Shown in pieces: positions 1-10,198 of a DNA stretch of 64,000 nucleotides. How positions within the stretch are numbered: position 1 is the stretch's first letter; each line of letters starts with the position of its first letter. Both the position numbers and the translations under genes were made by a program. The notes beneath the pieces are model-generated. The model searched no databases. It worked only from the letters and a program-made list of their open reading frames with translations, and was not told the origin of the DNA. The DNA comes from Paracoccaceae bacterium (GTDB lineage Bacteria; Pseudomonadota; Alphaproteobacteria; Rhodobacterales; Rhodobacteraceae): NCBI GenBank assembly GCA_027486345.1, contig JAIXPH010000062.1, forward strand, positions 1-64,000, read 5' to 3'.

Positions 1-75
1 ATCCCGCGTCAGAGAAACATGTTTTCCCTTGGCCCCCCAAGCCCCTAGGCTTTGCCGGAAAAAGGGGGGAAGAGG

Positions 76-855
76 ATGAGCAAGGACATCGCCGGGCCGA
101 CCGCGACGCCAGAGGTTCTGGCCCTGGATTGGGGCGATCTTGCCCATGCGCTGCGGGCGGGCTGGCGGGATTTCCTTGCGGAACCCACCTATGGCGCCTT
201 CTTCAGCCTTGTCTATGTCGCCTGCGGCTGGCTCTTGGTCTTTGCCTTCACCATCAAGGGTCAGCTGTGGTGGACGCTTCCCGCGAGCGCCGGGTTCCCT
301 ATCCTTGGCCCGTTCATCGCCTGCGGGTTCTACGAGATCAGCCGCAGGCGCGAGTCCGGCACCCCGCTTGTCCTGCGCGACATCTTGTTGACGGTGCTGC
401 GCCAGAAGGACCGCCAGATCCCGTCCATGGCGGCGGTGATCGTGGTGTTCTTCCTGTTCTGGAACTTCCTGTCACACATGATCTTCGCGCTGTTTCTGGG
501 GCAGGCGACGCTGACCAATGTCACCTCGTCGCTTGGCGTGTTCCTGACGCCGCAGGGATTGGCGATGCTGGCCTTCGGGACGGCGGTCGGCGCGGTCTTT
601 GCCGGGGTGCTGTTCTCGCTGACCGTGGTCAGCCTGCCGATGCTTCTGGAGCGGGAGGTGGACTTTGTCACCGCCATGCTGACCTCCTTGGCGCTGGTGC
701 GTCAGAACCCGGTGGTGATGCTGGTCTGGGGCGGCGTCATCGCGACCTGCCTGTTTGCGGGGATGGTTCCGCTTTTCTTTGGTCTGATGGTGGCGCTGCC
801 GGTTCTCGGCCATGCCTCGTGGCATCTCTACCGGCGGGCCGTGGAGTGGAATTGA
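76..855 (+). CDS. DUF2189 family integral membrane protein
   Basis: This 259-residue protein looks like the DUF2189 family of inner-membrane proteins, whose function is unknown. After a short soluble N-terminus it has several hydrophobic segments (about residues 40-60, 70-90, 120-140, 160-190 and 215-245). A conserved-looking cytoplasmic stretch reads PFIACGFYEISRRRESG. I chose the ATG at 76 because GGGGGGAAGAGG lies just before it; an in-frame ATG at 52 has no ribosome site. It stands alone and meets the bactofilin gene tail to tail across a hairpin. The family call rests on recalled motifs; the membrane topology is seen directly. Confidence 0.75.
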   Translation: MSKDIAGPTATPEVLALDWGDLAHALRAGWRDFLAEPTYGAFFSLVYVACGWLLVFAFTIKGQLWWTLPASAGFPILGPFIACGFYEISRRRESGTPLVLRDILLTVLRQKDRQIPSMAAVIVVFFLFWNFLSHMIFALFLGQATLTNVTSSLGVFLTPQGLAMLAFGTAVGAVFAGVLFSLTVVSLPMLLEREVDFVTAMLTSLALVRQNPVVMLVWGGVIATCLFAGMVPLFFGLMVALPVLGHASWHLYRRAVEWN

Positions 856-878
856 AAAGGGCGCCCGAAGGCGCCCTG
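854..878 (-). terminator. Rho-independent terminator of the bactofilin operon
   Basis: An 8-bp stem (AGGGCGCC with GGCGCCCT, 858-877) with a four-base loop is followed on the minus strand by TTTT. It lies 23 bp past the bactofilin stop and touches the DUF2189 stop, so it may serve both convergent genes. Confidence 0.75.
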
Positions 879-900
879 ACAGGACCGACACGCGGTCAGA

Positions 901-1416
901 TCATTCGCTGGCTTCGACCCGCGCCGCAGCGGCGGGGGCCCCGACTGGCGCCCCGACGGGTGGCCGCCCGGTTTGCAAGGGATCGTCCTGCCGCTGGACC
1001 GAGCCTTCGAAATGCGCGCCGCTTTCGATGGCGATGGTCTTGTGGATGATGTCACCCTCGACCCGCGCGGTGGCGGTCAGGCGCACCTTGAGGCCCCGCA
1101 CGCGGCCGATCACGCGGCCATTGACCACGATGTCATCGGCGACGATCTCGCCCCGGATCGTGGCGCTTTCGCCCACGGTCAGAAGATGGGCGCGGATGTC
1201 ACCTTCGACCGTGCCTTCGACCTGGATGTCGCCGGTGGTGCGCAGGTTGCCGACGACGGTCAGATCCGAGGACAGGATCGACGCCTGCGCCTTGCCCTTG
1301 GGGGCCGAGGGCGTGAAGTCGGATTGCGGTTTGGGGGTTGCTGCTTCAGGGGCCTTGGGCTTGTCGGCATCGGCCGTCTTGGGGCCCGGCTCATTGATGC
1401 GGCTCTTAGAAAACAT
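901..1416 (-). CDS. bacA: Bactofilin (polymer-forming cytoskeletal protein)
   Basis: This 171-residue protein is a bactofilin, a cytoskeletal protein that self-assembles into filaments at the inner membrane and recruits cell-wall enzymes. The beta-helical core (about residues 47-143) shows regular turns such as GNLRTTGDIQVEGTVEGDI and VNGRVIGRVRGLKV. The N-terminus (1-45) and the Ala/Pro-rich C-terminus are disordered, as is usual for the family. The start overlaps the end of the upstream M23 peptidase gene by 11 bp, so translation is probably coupled. In other alphaproteobacteria such a pair shapes the cell or its appendages; that role here is inference. Confidence 0.93.
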   Translation of the reverse strand: MFSKSRINEPGPKTADADKPKAPEAATPKPQSDFTPSAPKGKAQASILSSDLTVVGNLRTTGDIQVEGTVEGDIRAHLLTVGESATIRGEIVADDIVVNGRVIGRVRGLKVRLTATARVEGDIIHKTIAIESGAHFEGSVQRQDDPLQTGRPPVGAPVGAPAAAARVEASE

Positions 1417-2746
1417 TTCTCGCTGCCTTTATGAAGGTCATCGGGTTGATTGCGTCGCCACCGATCCGGATCTCATAGTGAAGATGCGTGCCGGTCGAAC
1501 GTCCTGAATTGCCCATATCACCGATCCGCTCGCCGCGCGATACCCGATCACCGACATTGACGCGGATTTGTGACAGGTGGCCGTAGCGGGTTTCGATGCC
1601 GAACTCATGCTTGATCTTGATCAGGCGGCCATAGCCGGATTCCCAGCCCGCGTAGGTCACCACCCCGTCGGCGGTGGCCAGAATCGGGGTGCCATAGGCC
1701 CCGGCCAAGTCCTGACCCTCATGCCGCCGGTAGCCGCGTCCGAAGGGATCGTTGCGGCCGCCAAAGCCAGAGGTATAGCGCACCGGCCCGTTGACCGGCA
1801 TCGAGAAGGGCGCCTTGAAGGCCGCGATGCGGTACATGTTCATGCGGTCCAGCCCTTGCAGGATCGCATTGGCGCGGATCTCCTCGGCCGGGGCAGGCTC
1901 GCCCTTGGTCGAGAAGGAGATGGGCGACAGGGGCCCACCCTGACCGGAATAGCCCTTGCGGACCGCAGAGAGCAGGTCATCCGGGTCCAGCCCGGCGGCA
2001 GAGAACATCTTGTCGAGCGGTTCGACCGAGACGGTCAACGCCTCTTCCAGCTTGGCAAAAATCTCGTCGTTGCGGCGGATGAGGGCGTCTTTCTCCTCCA
2101 GCACCTCGGCCACGCGATCTTGCGATTTCGCGGCCTCGCCTGCGATCTGGTCACGCTGTTCGGCAGTGCTGCCCAGAGCGTCGGTCAGAATCGAGAGGGT
2201 GGCGAGCGTGTCGCGGGCGCGCCCCGCCGCGGAGCGGCCACCGCCGGTCTGGGCGGCAAGGTTGGCGGTCGCGCTGTCGGCGGCGGCGCGGGCCTCGTCG
2301 CGTTCCTTGATCGTGCGGCGCAGGGTGTTCTGGACCACGTCGATCCCGGTTTCCAGTTCCCGCCGCCGGTCCTCGGACGCCAGCAGGCGGGCCTGCATTT
2401 CGGCCACCTGCTTGAGCGCGAGGTTGAAGCGTTCCTGCGCCGCCGCCGCCTCTGCCGCGCGCTGATCGCGGTCGGTGGAGAGGGCGTTCAGCCGATCCTC
2501 GAACATCTCTTGCCGGATCTGGACCTGTTCACGGCTGGTCCCCGCGCTGACCGAATCCATCAAGATCACGGCGGTGGCAAGGATGGTCCAGCCGAAGATC
2601 AGACCGATCCCCGCGATGGCCAGCGCCTGCGTGGCGGGGCGCAGCCGGATGAACCGGGTTTCGACATCGGATTTCAGGAAAAGGCGCTGTTCGGGCAGGT
2701 GCCGTTCCAGCACCAAGTGAATCCTGTGGGCGATACGCGAAAGCAC
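1406..2746 (-). CDS. Membrane-anchored M23 (LytM) peptidoglycan endopeptidase
   Basis: This 446-residue protein should cleave peptidoglycan cross-links in the periplasm. It has a short cytoplasmic N-terminus, one membrane segment (about 40-63), a long coiled coil (about 75-235) and a C-terminal M23 domain (about 320-440). The zinc ligands are intact: H342 and D346 in HEGQD, H390, and H421-x-H423 in HLHYE. It should therefore be active rather than a pseudo-enzyme like EnvC. The start is a GTG with a weak ribosome site; TTG and GTG codons at 2716 and 2713 are alternatives. It is co-transcribed with the overlapping bactofilin gene and resembles the LmdC partner of BacA. Confidence 0.9.
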   Translation of the reverse strand: MLSRIAHRIHLVLERHLPEQRLFLKSDVETRFIRLRPATQALAIAGIGLIFGWTILATAVILMDSVSAGTSREQVQIRQEMFEDRLNALSTDRDQRAAEAAAAQERFNLALKQVAEMQARLLASEDRRRELETGIDVVQNTLRRTIKERDEARAAADSATANLAAQTGGGRSAAGRARDTLATLSILTDALGSTAEQRDQIAGEAAKSQDRVAEVLEEKDALIRRNDEIFAKLEEALTVSVEPLDKMFSAAGLDPDDLLSAVRKGYSGQGGPLSPISFSTKGEPAPAEEIRANAILQGLDRMNMYRIAAFKAPFSMPVNGPVRYTSGFGGRNDPFGRGYRRHEGQDLAGAYGTPILATADGVVTYAGWESGYGRLIKIKHEFGIETRYGHLSQIRVNVGDRVSRGERIGDMGNSGRSTGTHLHYEIRIGGDAINPMTFIKAARNVF

Positions 2747-2932
2747 GGGTGGCGGGTCCGTTCATTGTTGGAAATCGCCCGGAGCCCCGTCTGACAAGGC
2801 CGACCCGGGAGAGGGCGCTTCCTGATTAGCCACGCCCCCGCGCTGTCGCAACAAATTTGACCGGACGGAGTGCTTTCCCGCCGAAACATCCCCTCGTTTA
2901 GGCGAAAACCCGCCGATAGGATGGGAATGGCC

Positions 2933-3778
2933 TCAACGCGGGCCGCTGTCGGCGGGTTCCTGCCCGTCGCTGAGATCTTCGGTCAGGGGCCAGTAAAAGT
3001 CTGGCGGCAGTCCGGCCTCGGCGCGTTTTTCGGCGTTGAAGGGCGGTTTCAACGTGCTGTGGAAATAGCGGCGCACCAAGGCGTGGAACACGTCCTTGGG
3101 GTCAAGCCCATCGCGCCCGCACAGCCAGTTGAACCATTTCGACCCATAGGCGACATGGGCGACCTCTTCGGCATAGATCACCTCAAGCGCCTGCAAGGCT
3201 TGTGTCTCGCCGGAGGTGCGGAAGAGGTCGATCATGCCGGGGGTGACGTCCAGTCCCCGCGCCTCAAGCACCATGGGCACGACGGCGAGACGGCCAAGGA
3301 AGTCGTCCTTGGTGTCCTCGGCCGCGCGCCACATCCCGGCATGGGCGGGCAGGGCGCCGTAATGGCTGCCCATCGCCTCGAGACAGTCGCAGACAAGGTT
3401 GAAATGCTTGCACTCCTCATCCGCGGCCTTGACCCAGTCGTCATAGAAACCGGGGGGCATCGGGTGATCGGCAAAGCGGGCGATGATGTCCCAATGCAGG
3501 TCCACGGCATTGAGTTCGATATGGGCCACCGCATGCAACAGGGCCAGACGCCCCGCCAGCGTGCCGGGCCTGCGCCGGGGCATGTCCCGCGGGGACAGCA
3601 GTTCGGGCCGTGCCGGACGCGCCGGGTTGAGTGGCGGATCGGCCCGACCAATGGCGATGGGCGCTCCGTCGGCGCGGGCGGCAAACCATGCTGCCGCATG
3701 CCGCCGTCCCAGCGCGGTCTTGGCGCGGCCGTCGGCGGTGGTCAGAACCTCCACCGCCATCTCTGCCAGCGTGGTCAC
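2933..3778 (-). CDS. DUF455 ferritin-like protein
   Basis: This 281-residue protein belongs to the DUF455 family, which has a ferritin-like four-helix fold. Likely di-metal ligands are visible in HIELNAVDLHWD, DEECKHF and YAEEVAHVAYG, giving the repeated E...ExxH pattern of di-iron proteins. The substrate is unknown; some relatives are called MiaE-like, but I would not assign tRNA hydroxylation. Its start overlaps the stop of the bcp gene by 4 bp (ATGA), so the two are coupled. That pairing points loosely to oxidative stress or iron. Confidence 0.85.
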   Translation of the reverse strand: MTTLAEMAVEVLTTADGRAKTALGRRHAAAWFAARADGAPIAIGRADPPLNPARPARPELLSPRDMPRRRPGTLAGRLALLHAVAHIELNAVDLHWDIIARFADHPMPPGFYDDWVKAADEECKHFNLVCDCLEAMGSHYGALPAHAGMWRAAEDTKDDFLGRLAVVPMVLEARGLDVTPGMIDLFRTSGETQALQALEVIYAEEVAHVAYGSKWFNWLCGRDGLDPKDVFHALVRRYFHSTLKPPFNAEKRAEAGLPPDFYWPLTEDLSDGQEPADSGPR

Positions 3779-4236
3779 AGGGCTTGCACCGCGGCCAGCA
3801 CCTCATCGGCGTGGCCCTTGACGCTGACCTTGTTCCAGACGCGCGCCACGGTGCCTGCGCCGTCAATCAGCACGGTGGTGCGTTCGATGCCCATGTAGGT
3901 CTTGCCGTACATGCTCTTTTCCAGCCAGACGCCATAATCTTCGCAGGTCGTGCTCGCCTCGTCGCTGGCGAGGATGATCGACAGGCCATGCTTTTTGCAG
4001 AATTTGTCGTGGGCCTTAACGCTGTCTTTGGAAATCCCGATCACGCTGCATCCGGCGGCGGTGAAATCGGCCAGACGGGCGGTGAAATCCTGCGCCTCCA
4101 GCGTGCAGCCGGGGGTGTCATCCTTGGGGTAGAAGTAAAGCACCACCTTGCCGGGGCGGAAGGCGGACAGGGTGACGGTCGTGCCGCCGTCGCGGGGCAG
4201 GGTGAAATCGGGGGCGGTGTCGCCTTGGGCAATCAT
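3775..4236 (-). CDS. bcp: Thioredoxin-dependent thiol peroxidase (Bcp/PrxQ)
   Basis: This 153-residue peroxiredoxin of the PrxQ/Bcp group reduces hydrogen peroxide and organic hydroperoxides in the cytoplasm, using thioredoxin. The active site reads DDTPGCTLEAQDF with peroxidatic Cys44. The second Cys that E. coli Bcp has five residues later is a Gln here, so any resolving Cys must be elsewhere (for example in AAGCSVIG). The start at 4236 follows AAAGGAGC. An upstream in-frame extension to 5142 is antisense to the AsmA-like gene and not real. It is the first gene of a two-gene operon with the DUF455 gene. Confidence 0.95.
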   Translation of the reverse strand: MIAQGDTAPDFTLPRDGGTTVTLSAFRPGKVVLYFYPKDDTPGCTLEAQDFTARLADFTAAGCSVIGISKDSVKAHDKFCKKHGLSIILASDEASTTCEDYGVWLEKSMYGKTYMGIERTTVLIDGAGTVARVWNKVSVKGHADEVLAAVQAL

Positions 4237-4351
4237 GGGCTGCTCCTTTGGATGTTCAGGGCCTTTTGATCGGTCCTGTTCGGGTTCTAGTTGCCTTCGT
4301 GCAAAGATAAAGGCAATCCCGGCGAAAGAACCGGGCAGGGTGGCGGCGCGC

Positions 4352-7300
4352 ATGACAAAGGCCGAGGCAGAGGCGGACAGGACAGGGGCGGACGGCAGTC
4401 CCGCCGCCGGTCCCGCGCCCTTGGCAGCGCCGCCCGATGACGTGCCACCGCCCCCCGGCCCCAGACGCAAACCGCGCCGCCGCAAGCCGCGGGTGGGCGG
4501 CGGGCTGGGGCTGATCGTTCTGACCCTTGCGCTTGTCCTTGGCGGTTTGGCCATCGCGGCGGCGGGGGGCGTCATGCTGCGCCTGCCGGTCTGGGCCGTG
4601 GCCGAGGTTGAGGCGCGCCTGAACCGGGCCGTCGATCCGGCCTTGCCCGAAGGGGCGGTCTCTGTCGGCGGCATCGCGCTTGGCCTGCAGGATGGCTGGC
4701 AGCCTGTCCTGCGCCTGTCGGACCTGCGGCTCTTGCAGCGGGGCGGGGCGTCGCTGTTGACGCTGCCCGAAACCGAAATCACGCTGGACCTGCCCGCGCT
4801 CTTGTCCGGGCACCTGCGCCCCAGCCGGTTGCATGTCTCGGGCGGGGACATCACCGTCAAGCGCGGGCCGGACGGGCGGTTTGACATCGCGCTTGGCCAG
4901 ATGCAGGCCGGGCCGGAGATCCGCTCGCTTCCGGATCTGTTCGACGCGCTGGACCGGGTCTTTGCCCTGCCACTGCTGGCCGAACTGACCAAGGTCGAGG
5001 CGGATGCGCTGAGCCTGACGGTGACGGACGCTCGGGCGGGGCGGGTCTGGCAGATCGGCGATGGCCGGTTGCGGCTGGACAACCGCCCCGACGCGCTGGC
5101 CGCCGAGCTGGCCGTGACGCTGGCGGGCAGCGGGGCGGCCACCGGTCAGGCAGATCTGGTGGTGGTGTCGGACAAGGGCACCAGCACCGCGCGCCTGACC
5201 GCCACGGTCGAGGGTGTCGCCGCGCGCGACCTTGCCGCGCAGGCGGGGCCGCTGTCGCCGCTGGCGGTGCTGGATGCGCCGATCTCGGGCCGCTTGGCGG
5301 CGACGGTGGGGCCGCAGGGCATCGGCGCGCTTGAGGGGCGGCTGACGCTGGGCCCCGGCGCGCTGCTGCCGCGTCCCGGCGTCCTGCCAATCGCCTTTGA
5401 CCGCGCGGTGCTGGCCATCGGTTTTGATCCCGCCCGTGCCCGGATCGAGCTGTCCACGTTGGAGGTCGAAAGCCGCACGCTGCGCTTCAAGGCGACGGGC
5501 CATGCCTATATGCAGGATGCTTCGGGGGCTTTTCTGACCGGGCCGGTGGGGGCGGTGCTGCCAGCCAGTTTCCTGACCCAGATCGCCATTTCCGAAGCCG
5601 CGGTGGACCCCGAGGGGCTGTTCGAATCCCCCGTGGCCTTCAGCTCTGGCGCGCTGGACCTGCGGTTGCGGCTGGACCCATTCTCGCTGGACATCGGGCA
5701 ATTGGCGCTGATGGACGGGCCGCATGGCCTGCATGCGCGCGGCAGCATCAGCGCGGGCAAGGACGGCTGGAGCGTCTCTCTCGACACCGTGGTCGATCAG
5801 ATCCGCCATGACCGGCTGTTGCAGCTTTGGCCGCTGCGGCTGGTGCCGATGACGCGGGACTGGCTGGCCAAGAATGTCTTTGACGGCACGCTGACCGATG
5901 TGCGCGCCGCCGTGCGCGTGCGTCCGGGCAAGGAGCCGCTCTTGTCCTTGGGCTATGACTTTTCGGATGGCGAGGTACGGTTCATCAATACCTTGCCGCC
6001 GATCCTGAACGGCACCGGATATGCCACGGTGGAAGGCCAGACCTTCACCATGGTGCTGGATTCGGGCCATGTCGAAGCGCCCAAGGGCGGTGATATCGAC
6101 ATGTCGGGCACGGTGTTCTCGGTTCTCGATTTCACTCGCAAACCGGCACAGGCCGAGGTGCAGTTGAAAACCCGCTCGGATGTGACGGCGGCACTGGCGC
6201 TGCTGGATCAGCCGCCCTTCGGCTTTCTGACCAAGGCCGGGCGTCCGGTCGATCTGGGCACCGGCACCGCCACGCTGGAGGCCGTGCTGCGCTTTCCCCT
6301 GAAGCCGCGCATCCTGACCGGGGACGTGACCTATCGGCTGCAAGGCAAGATCGCGGATTTCGCCTCGGGCAAGATCGTGCCGGGCAAGGAGGTGCGGGTG
6401 CCGGATGTGACGGTCTTTGCCGATTCCACCGGCTTGCGCCTGACCGGGCCGGGAACGCTGGGCGCGGTGCCCTTTGACGTGGTGTTCTGGCAACCCTTCG
6501 GCAAGGACCCCGCGCCCGCCCGGGTCGAGGGCACCGTGCGCCTGTCGGCAGAGGCCGCGCGCGATTTCGGCATCAGCCTGCCCGACGGCATGGTGCAGGG
6601 CGAAGGCGCGGCGCTGGTGACGATCACCCTGCCAAAGGGCGCACCGGCCAGCTTGGCGCTGGTGTCCGACCTCAACCGCATCGCGCTGGACATTCCCGGC
6701 ACGGGGTGGCGCAAGCCTGCCGCGACACTGGGGCGGCTTGAGGTGGACGCCACGCTGTCCGCCCCGCCGCGCATCGACCGTCTGACCCTCAGCGGACCGG
6801 GGCTGGCGGCCGAAGGCACCGTCAGCGTCGTTCCGGGCGGCGGGCTGGAGCGGGCGGAGTTCGACCGTGTCAGCCTTGGGGACTGGTTCCGCGGCGCGGT
6901 CCGCCTGACCGGCCGCGGCAAGGGCCGCGCGGTGGGCATCGCCATCCTCGGCGGCGAGGTGGACTTGCGACGCCTGCCAGAGGGCGGCACCGGCGGGGCG
7001 GAGGGCGACGCCGCCAGCCTGCCGCTGGAGGTGGCCTTGGACCGCGTGATCGTCACCGACGCCATCAGCCTGACCGGCCTGACCGGCAGCCTGTCCACGC
7101 TTGGCGGCCTCAACGGCGGCTTCACCGGATCGGTCAACGGTTTCGTGCCGGTGCAACTGACCCTTGCGCCCAGCCGCAACGGCACGGCGGCGCGGGTGCA
7201 ATCAAGTGACGCGGGCAAGGTGCTTGCGGCGGCGGGCATCTTCGCCTCGGCCCGTGGCGGCACGCTCGATGTCACCCTGACCCCGCGCGAACGGCGGGGC

Positions 7301-7765
7301 AATTACACCGGACGGGTGGCGATGCGCGGCCTGCGCGTCGTCGATGCCCCCGTGCTGGCCGAGCTTTTGAACGCGGTCTCGGTCATCGGCATCCTTGATC
7401 AGTTGAACGGTGAGGGCTTGTCCTTCTCGGACGTGCGCGGTGACCTGATCATCACCCCCGGCGCCATCGAGGTGCAAAACGGCGCGGCGGTCGGGGCCTC
7501 GCTGGGCGTGACGATGGATGGGGTCTATGCCAGCGCTGACAAGCGGCTGGCGATGCAGGGCGTGATCTCTCCGGTCTATCTGGTGAACGGCATCGGATCG
7601 GCCATCACCCGCCGGGGGGAGGGCGTCTTCGGCTTCAACTACGAATTGCGCGGCACTGCGGACCGGCCCGTGGTTTCGGTCAATCCGCTGTCGCTTTTGA
7701 CTCCGGGCCTGCTCAGGAACCTGTTCCGCGATCCGGCCCCGAAACTGGGAGACCCCGGCGAATGA
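4352..7765 (+). CDS. AsmA-like/DUF3971 envelope protein (YhdP/TamB-like)
   Basis: This very large protein (1137 residues) has a basic, Pro-rich N-terminus, one membrane anchor (about residues 50-75) and a long periplasmic part rich in alternating beta strands. It ends in an AsmA_C-like region (about 1000-1115, with [15 protein letters not shown] and [17 protein letters not shown]). Such AsmA-like proteins are thought to bridge the two membranes and carry phospholipids. A GTG at 4340 is an alternative start. The stop overlaps the queA start by 4 bp (ATGA). It is divergent from bcp, with about 115 bp between them for both promoters. Confidence 0.85.
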   Translation: MTKAEAEADRTGADGSPAAGPAPLAAPPDDVPPPPGPRRKPRRRKPRVGGGLGLIVLTLALVLGGLAIAAAGGVMLRLPVWAVAEVEARLNRAVDPALPEGAVSVGGIALGLQDGWQPVLRLSDLRLLQRGGASLLTLPETEITLDLPALLSGHLRPSRLHVSGGDITVKRGPDGRFDIALGQMQAGPEIRSLPDLFDALDRVFALPLLAELTKVEADALSLTVTDARAGRVWQIGDGRLRLDNRPDALAAELAVTLAGSGAATGQADLVVVSDKGTSTARLTATVEGVAARDLAAQAGPLSPLAVLDAPISGRLAATVGPQGIGALEGRLTLGPGALLPRPGVLPIAFDRAVLAIGFDPARARIELSTLEVESRTLRFKATGHAYMQDASGAFLTGPVGAVLPASFLTQIAISEAAVDPEGLFESPVAFSSGALDLRLRLDPFSLDIGQLALMDGPHGLHARGSISAGKDGWSVSLDTVVDQIRHDRLLQLWPLRLVPMTRDWLAKNVFDGTLTDVRAAVRVRPGKEPLLSLGYDFSDGEVRFINTLPPILNGTGYATVEGQTFTMVLDSGHVEAPKGGDIDMSGTVFSVLDFTRKPAQAEVQLKTRSDVTAALALLDQPPFGFLTKAGRPVDLGTGTATLEAVLRFPLKPRILTGDVTYRLQGKIADFASGKIVPGKEVRVPDVTVFADSTGLRLTGPGTLGAVPFDVVFWQPFGKDPAPARVEGTVRLSAEAARDFGISLPDGMVQGEGAALVTITLPKGAPASLALVSDLNRIALDIPGTGWRKPAATLGRLEVDATLSAPPRIDRLTLSGPGLAAEGTVSVVPGGGLERAEFDRVSLGDWFRGAVRLTGRGKGRAVGIAILGGEVDLRRLPEGGTGGAEGDAASLPLEVALDRVIVTDAISLTGLTGSLSTLGGLNGGFTGSVNGFVPVQLTLAPSRNGTAARVQSSDAGKVLAAAGIFASARGGTLDVTLTPRERRGNYTGRVAMRGLRVVDAPVLAELLNAVSVIGILDQLNGEGLSFSDVRGDLIITPGAIEVQNGAAVGASLGVTMDGVYASADKRLAMQGVISPVYLVNGIGSAITRRGEGVFGFNYELRGTADRPVVSVNPLSLLTPGLLRNLFRDPAPKLGDPGE

Positions 7766-8802
7766 AACTGACCGACTTCGATTTTGACCTGCCCGAGGCG
7801 CTGATTGCCACCCGCCCCGCGCGGCCCCGCACCCATGCCCGGTTGCTGCTGGCCGAAGGCGACCGCATCACCGACAAGTATGTCTATGATCTGGTGGACA
7901 TCTTCCGCCCCGGTGATCGTCTGGTCCTGAACAACACCAAGGTCATCCCCGCCCGCCTGACCGGCCATCGCCAAAGGGGCGAGGCGCGCGCCAAGGTCGA
8001 GGTCACGCTTCTGGAGCCGCAGGCGACGGGCTGGCGCGCCTTGGCCAAACCCCTGCGCAAGGTCGAGGTGGGGGAGGTCATTGAATTCTCGGCCGATCTT
8101 TCCGCCACCGTGCGGGAGAAATCCGAGACCGACATGCGGATCGGTTTCAACCTGACGGGCGACGATTTCGACCGTGCGCTGGCCGAGGCGGGCGCGATGC
8201 CGCTGCCGCCCTATATCGCTGCCAAACGTGCGCCGGATGCCAGCGACAAGACCGATTACCAGACCGTCTTTGCCCGCCATGCCGGGGCCGTGGCTGCCCC
8301 GACCGCCAGCCTGCATTTCGATGAGCTGCTCTTGCGCGCGCTGGCAGACAAGGGTGTGACCTTCACCGAAGTCACCCTGCACGTCGGCGCGGGCACCTTC
8401 CTGCCCGTCAAGGTGGACGATGTGACCACCCACAAGATGCACGCCGAATGGGGCCAGATCACACCCGGCGCGGCGGCAGAGATCAACGCAACCAAGGCGG
8501 CGGGGGGCCGGGTGATCCCCGTGGGCACCACGGCGCTGCGGCTGATCGAAAGTGCGGCCATGGCGCCGGGGCAGGTGGCGGCTTGGACGGGGCCCACCGA
8601 CATCTTCATCTATCCCGGTTTCCAGTTCCGCATCACCGATGCCTTGATGACCAATTTCCACCTGCCCAAGTCGACGCTGATGATGCTGGTCTCGGCCCTG
8701 ATGGGGCAGGACCGCATTCGCTCGATCTATGATCACGCCATCCGAACCGGGTATCGCTTCTTCAGCTATGGCGATTCTTCGCTGCTGATCCCCGACCGCT
8801 GA
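7762..8802 (+). CDS. queA: S-adenosylmethionine:tRNA ribosyltransferase-isomerase
   Basis: QueA moves the ribosyl part of S-adenosylmethionine onto 7-aminomethyl-7-deazaguanine in tRNA to form epoxyqueuosine, at the wobble base of GUN anticodons. The 346-residue length is normal. Typical stretches include [15 protein letters not shown] at the start, [23 protein letters not shown] and [17 protein letters not shown]. It overlaps the AsmA-like gene by ATGA, so it is probably translated from the same message, and a strong terminator follows. Confidence 0.97.
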   Translation: MKLTDFDFDLPEALIATRPARPRTHARLLLAEGDRITDKYVYDLVDIFRPGDRLVLNNTKVIPARLTGHRQRGEARAKVEVTLLEPQATGWRALAKPLRKVEVGEVIEFSADLSATVREKSETDMRIGFNLTGDDFDRALAEAGAMPLPPYIAAKRAPDASDKTDYQTVFARHAGAVAAPTASLHFDELLLRALADKGVTFTEVTLHVGAGTFLPVKVDDVTTHKMHAEWGQITPGAAAEINATKAAGGRVIPVGTTALRLIESAAMAPGQVAAWTGPTDIFIYPGFQFRITDALMTNFHLPKSTLMMLVSALMGQDRIRSIYDHAIRTGYRFFSYGDSSLLIPDR

Positions 8803-8822
8803 GGCTTCATCGCTGCCCGCCC

Positions 8823-8864
8823 CGCGCCTGTCGCTTTTGAACCAAAGCGACAGGCGCGTTTCTT
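8823..8864 (+). terminator. Rho-independent terminator after queA
   Basis: A perfect 15-bp stem (8823-8837 with 8844-8858) has a six-base loop and is followed by TTTCTT. It ends the AsmA-like/queA transcript. Confidence 0.9.
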
Positions 8865-8905
8865 GCTATGGTTGACCCAAGCCCCCTTTATGCGGACCAT
8901 CACCG

Positions 8906-10132
8906 ATGCTGAAAGTCGTCTCCACCTCCTGGCCGCTGTTGCTGGGGGTCATGCTCCTGATGGTCGGCAACGGCATCCAAGGCTCCCTCCTTGGCATCCG
9001 GGGCGGGCTTGAGGGGTTTAGCACATTCGAAATCTCGGTTGTGATGTCGGCCTATTTCGCGGGCTTCCTGATCGGATCGCAACTCGCCCCGGCGATGATC
9101 CGCAAGGTGGGGCATGTGCGGGTCTTCGCGGCGCTGGGGTCGCTGATTTCGGCCATCCTCGTGGTCTATCCCGTCGCGCCGGATTGGATCGTGTGGTCGG
9201 CGCTGCGGGTGATGATCGGGTTCTCCTTCTCGGGCATCTACATCACCGCCGAAAGCTGGCTGAACAATGTCGCGACGAATGAGACGCGGGGGCAGGCGCT
9301 GTCGGCCTATATGATCGTGCAGATGCTGGGGATCATCGCGTCGCAGGCGCTGCTGAACGTGGCCGAACCGTCGGGCTTCGTGCTCTTCGTCATCCCCTCG
9401 GTTCTGGTGTCGCTGGCCTTCATGCCGCTGCTGCTGGCCCCCACGCCCGCGCCCACCTTCGACCAAACACAGCCGCTATCGTTCCGCGCCCTGTTCCGCA
9501 TCTCGCCATTGGGCTGCGCGGGGATGCTGCTGACGGGGGGTGTGTTTTCCGCGATGTTCGGGATGGCGGCGGTCTGGGGCCAGATGAAGGGCCTGTCGGT
9601 GCGCGACATCTCGATCTTCATCGGCGCGCTCTATGTCGGCGGCTTGGTGCTGCAATATCCCATCGGCTGGGTGTCGGACCGGATGGACCGGCGCAAGCTG
9701 ATCATGGGCCTGTCGGTGCTGGCGGCGGTGGTGATGTTTCTGGCCACCCTTCCGGGCCTGCCCTTTGCCGCCCTGCTTGTCGCGGCGCTGCTGCTGGGCG
9801 GGATCACCAATCCGGTCTATGCGCTGCTGATCGCCTACACCAATGATTTTCTTGCGAAAGAGGATATGGCGGCGGCCAGCGCCGGGATGATTTTCCTGAA
9901 CGGCTTCGGTGCGATTTTCGGCCCCTTGGTCACCGGCTGGATCATGGGGCGGGTCGGGCCGTCGGGGTTTTTCCTGTTCATCGGCATCCTCTATGTCGCG
10001 CTGGCGGGATATGCGCTCTACCGCATGACGCGCCGCGCCGCACCTGCGGGGCATGGTCAGGCCGCCTTTGTGGTGCCCACCGCCTCGCCCGTTGCGCAGA
10101 CGGCGGCCATCGAGGGCCAGAAGGGCCGCTGA
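8906..10132 (+). CDS. MFS transporter, YcaD-like
   Basis: This 408-residue protein of the major facilitator superfamily has about 12 membrane segments. The N-terminal half resembles the YcaD/UMF1-like exporters (YFAGFLIGSQLAP, GIYITAESWLNN). The central loop motif GWVSDRMDRRKLIMG is the usual MFS loop 2-3 signature. The substrate cannot be read from sequence. The ATG at 8906 has only a weak ribosome site. It starts a plus-strand run after the queA terminator, and DUF924 follows 66 bp later. Confidence 0.88.
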   Translation: MLKVVSTSWPLLLGVMLLMVGNGIQGSLLGIRGGLEGFSTFEISVVMSAYFAGFLIGSQLAPAMIRKVGHVRVFAALGSLISAILVVYPVAPDWIVWSALRVMIGFSFSGIYITAESWLNNVATNETRGQALSAYMIVQMLGIIASQALLNVAEPSGFVLFVIPSVLVSLAFMPLLLAPTPAPTFDQTQPLSFRALFRISPLGCAGMLLTGGVFSAMFGMAAVWGQMKGLSVRDISIFIGALYVGGLVLQYPIGWVSDRMDRRKLIMGLSVLAAVVMFLATLPGLPFAALLVAALLLGGITNPVYALLIAYTNDFLAKEDMAAASAGMIFLNGFGAIFGPLVTGWIMGRVGPSGFFLFIGILYVALAGYALYRMTRRAAPAGHGQAAFVVPTASPVAQTAAIEGQKGR

Positions 10133-10198
10133 CCCGGGCATGGCTTGCGCGGGGCCTCGAAGCCTGTCACCGTCCCTGAAACGGTGGGGGAACAGGCG

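Noticed and set aside
1577-2794. A 405-codon plus-strand frame
   Set aside because: It is antisense to the M23 peptidase gene, which has clear domains and catalytic residues.
4256-7201. A 981-codon open frame on the minus strand
   Set aside because: It lies antisense to the AsmA-like gene, is Arg/Gln/Ala-rich and low in complexity, and matches no family; it is a high-GC shadow.
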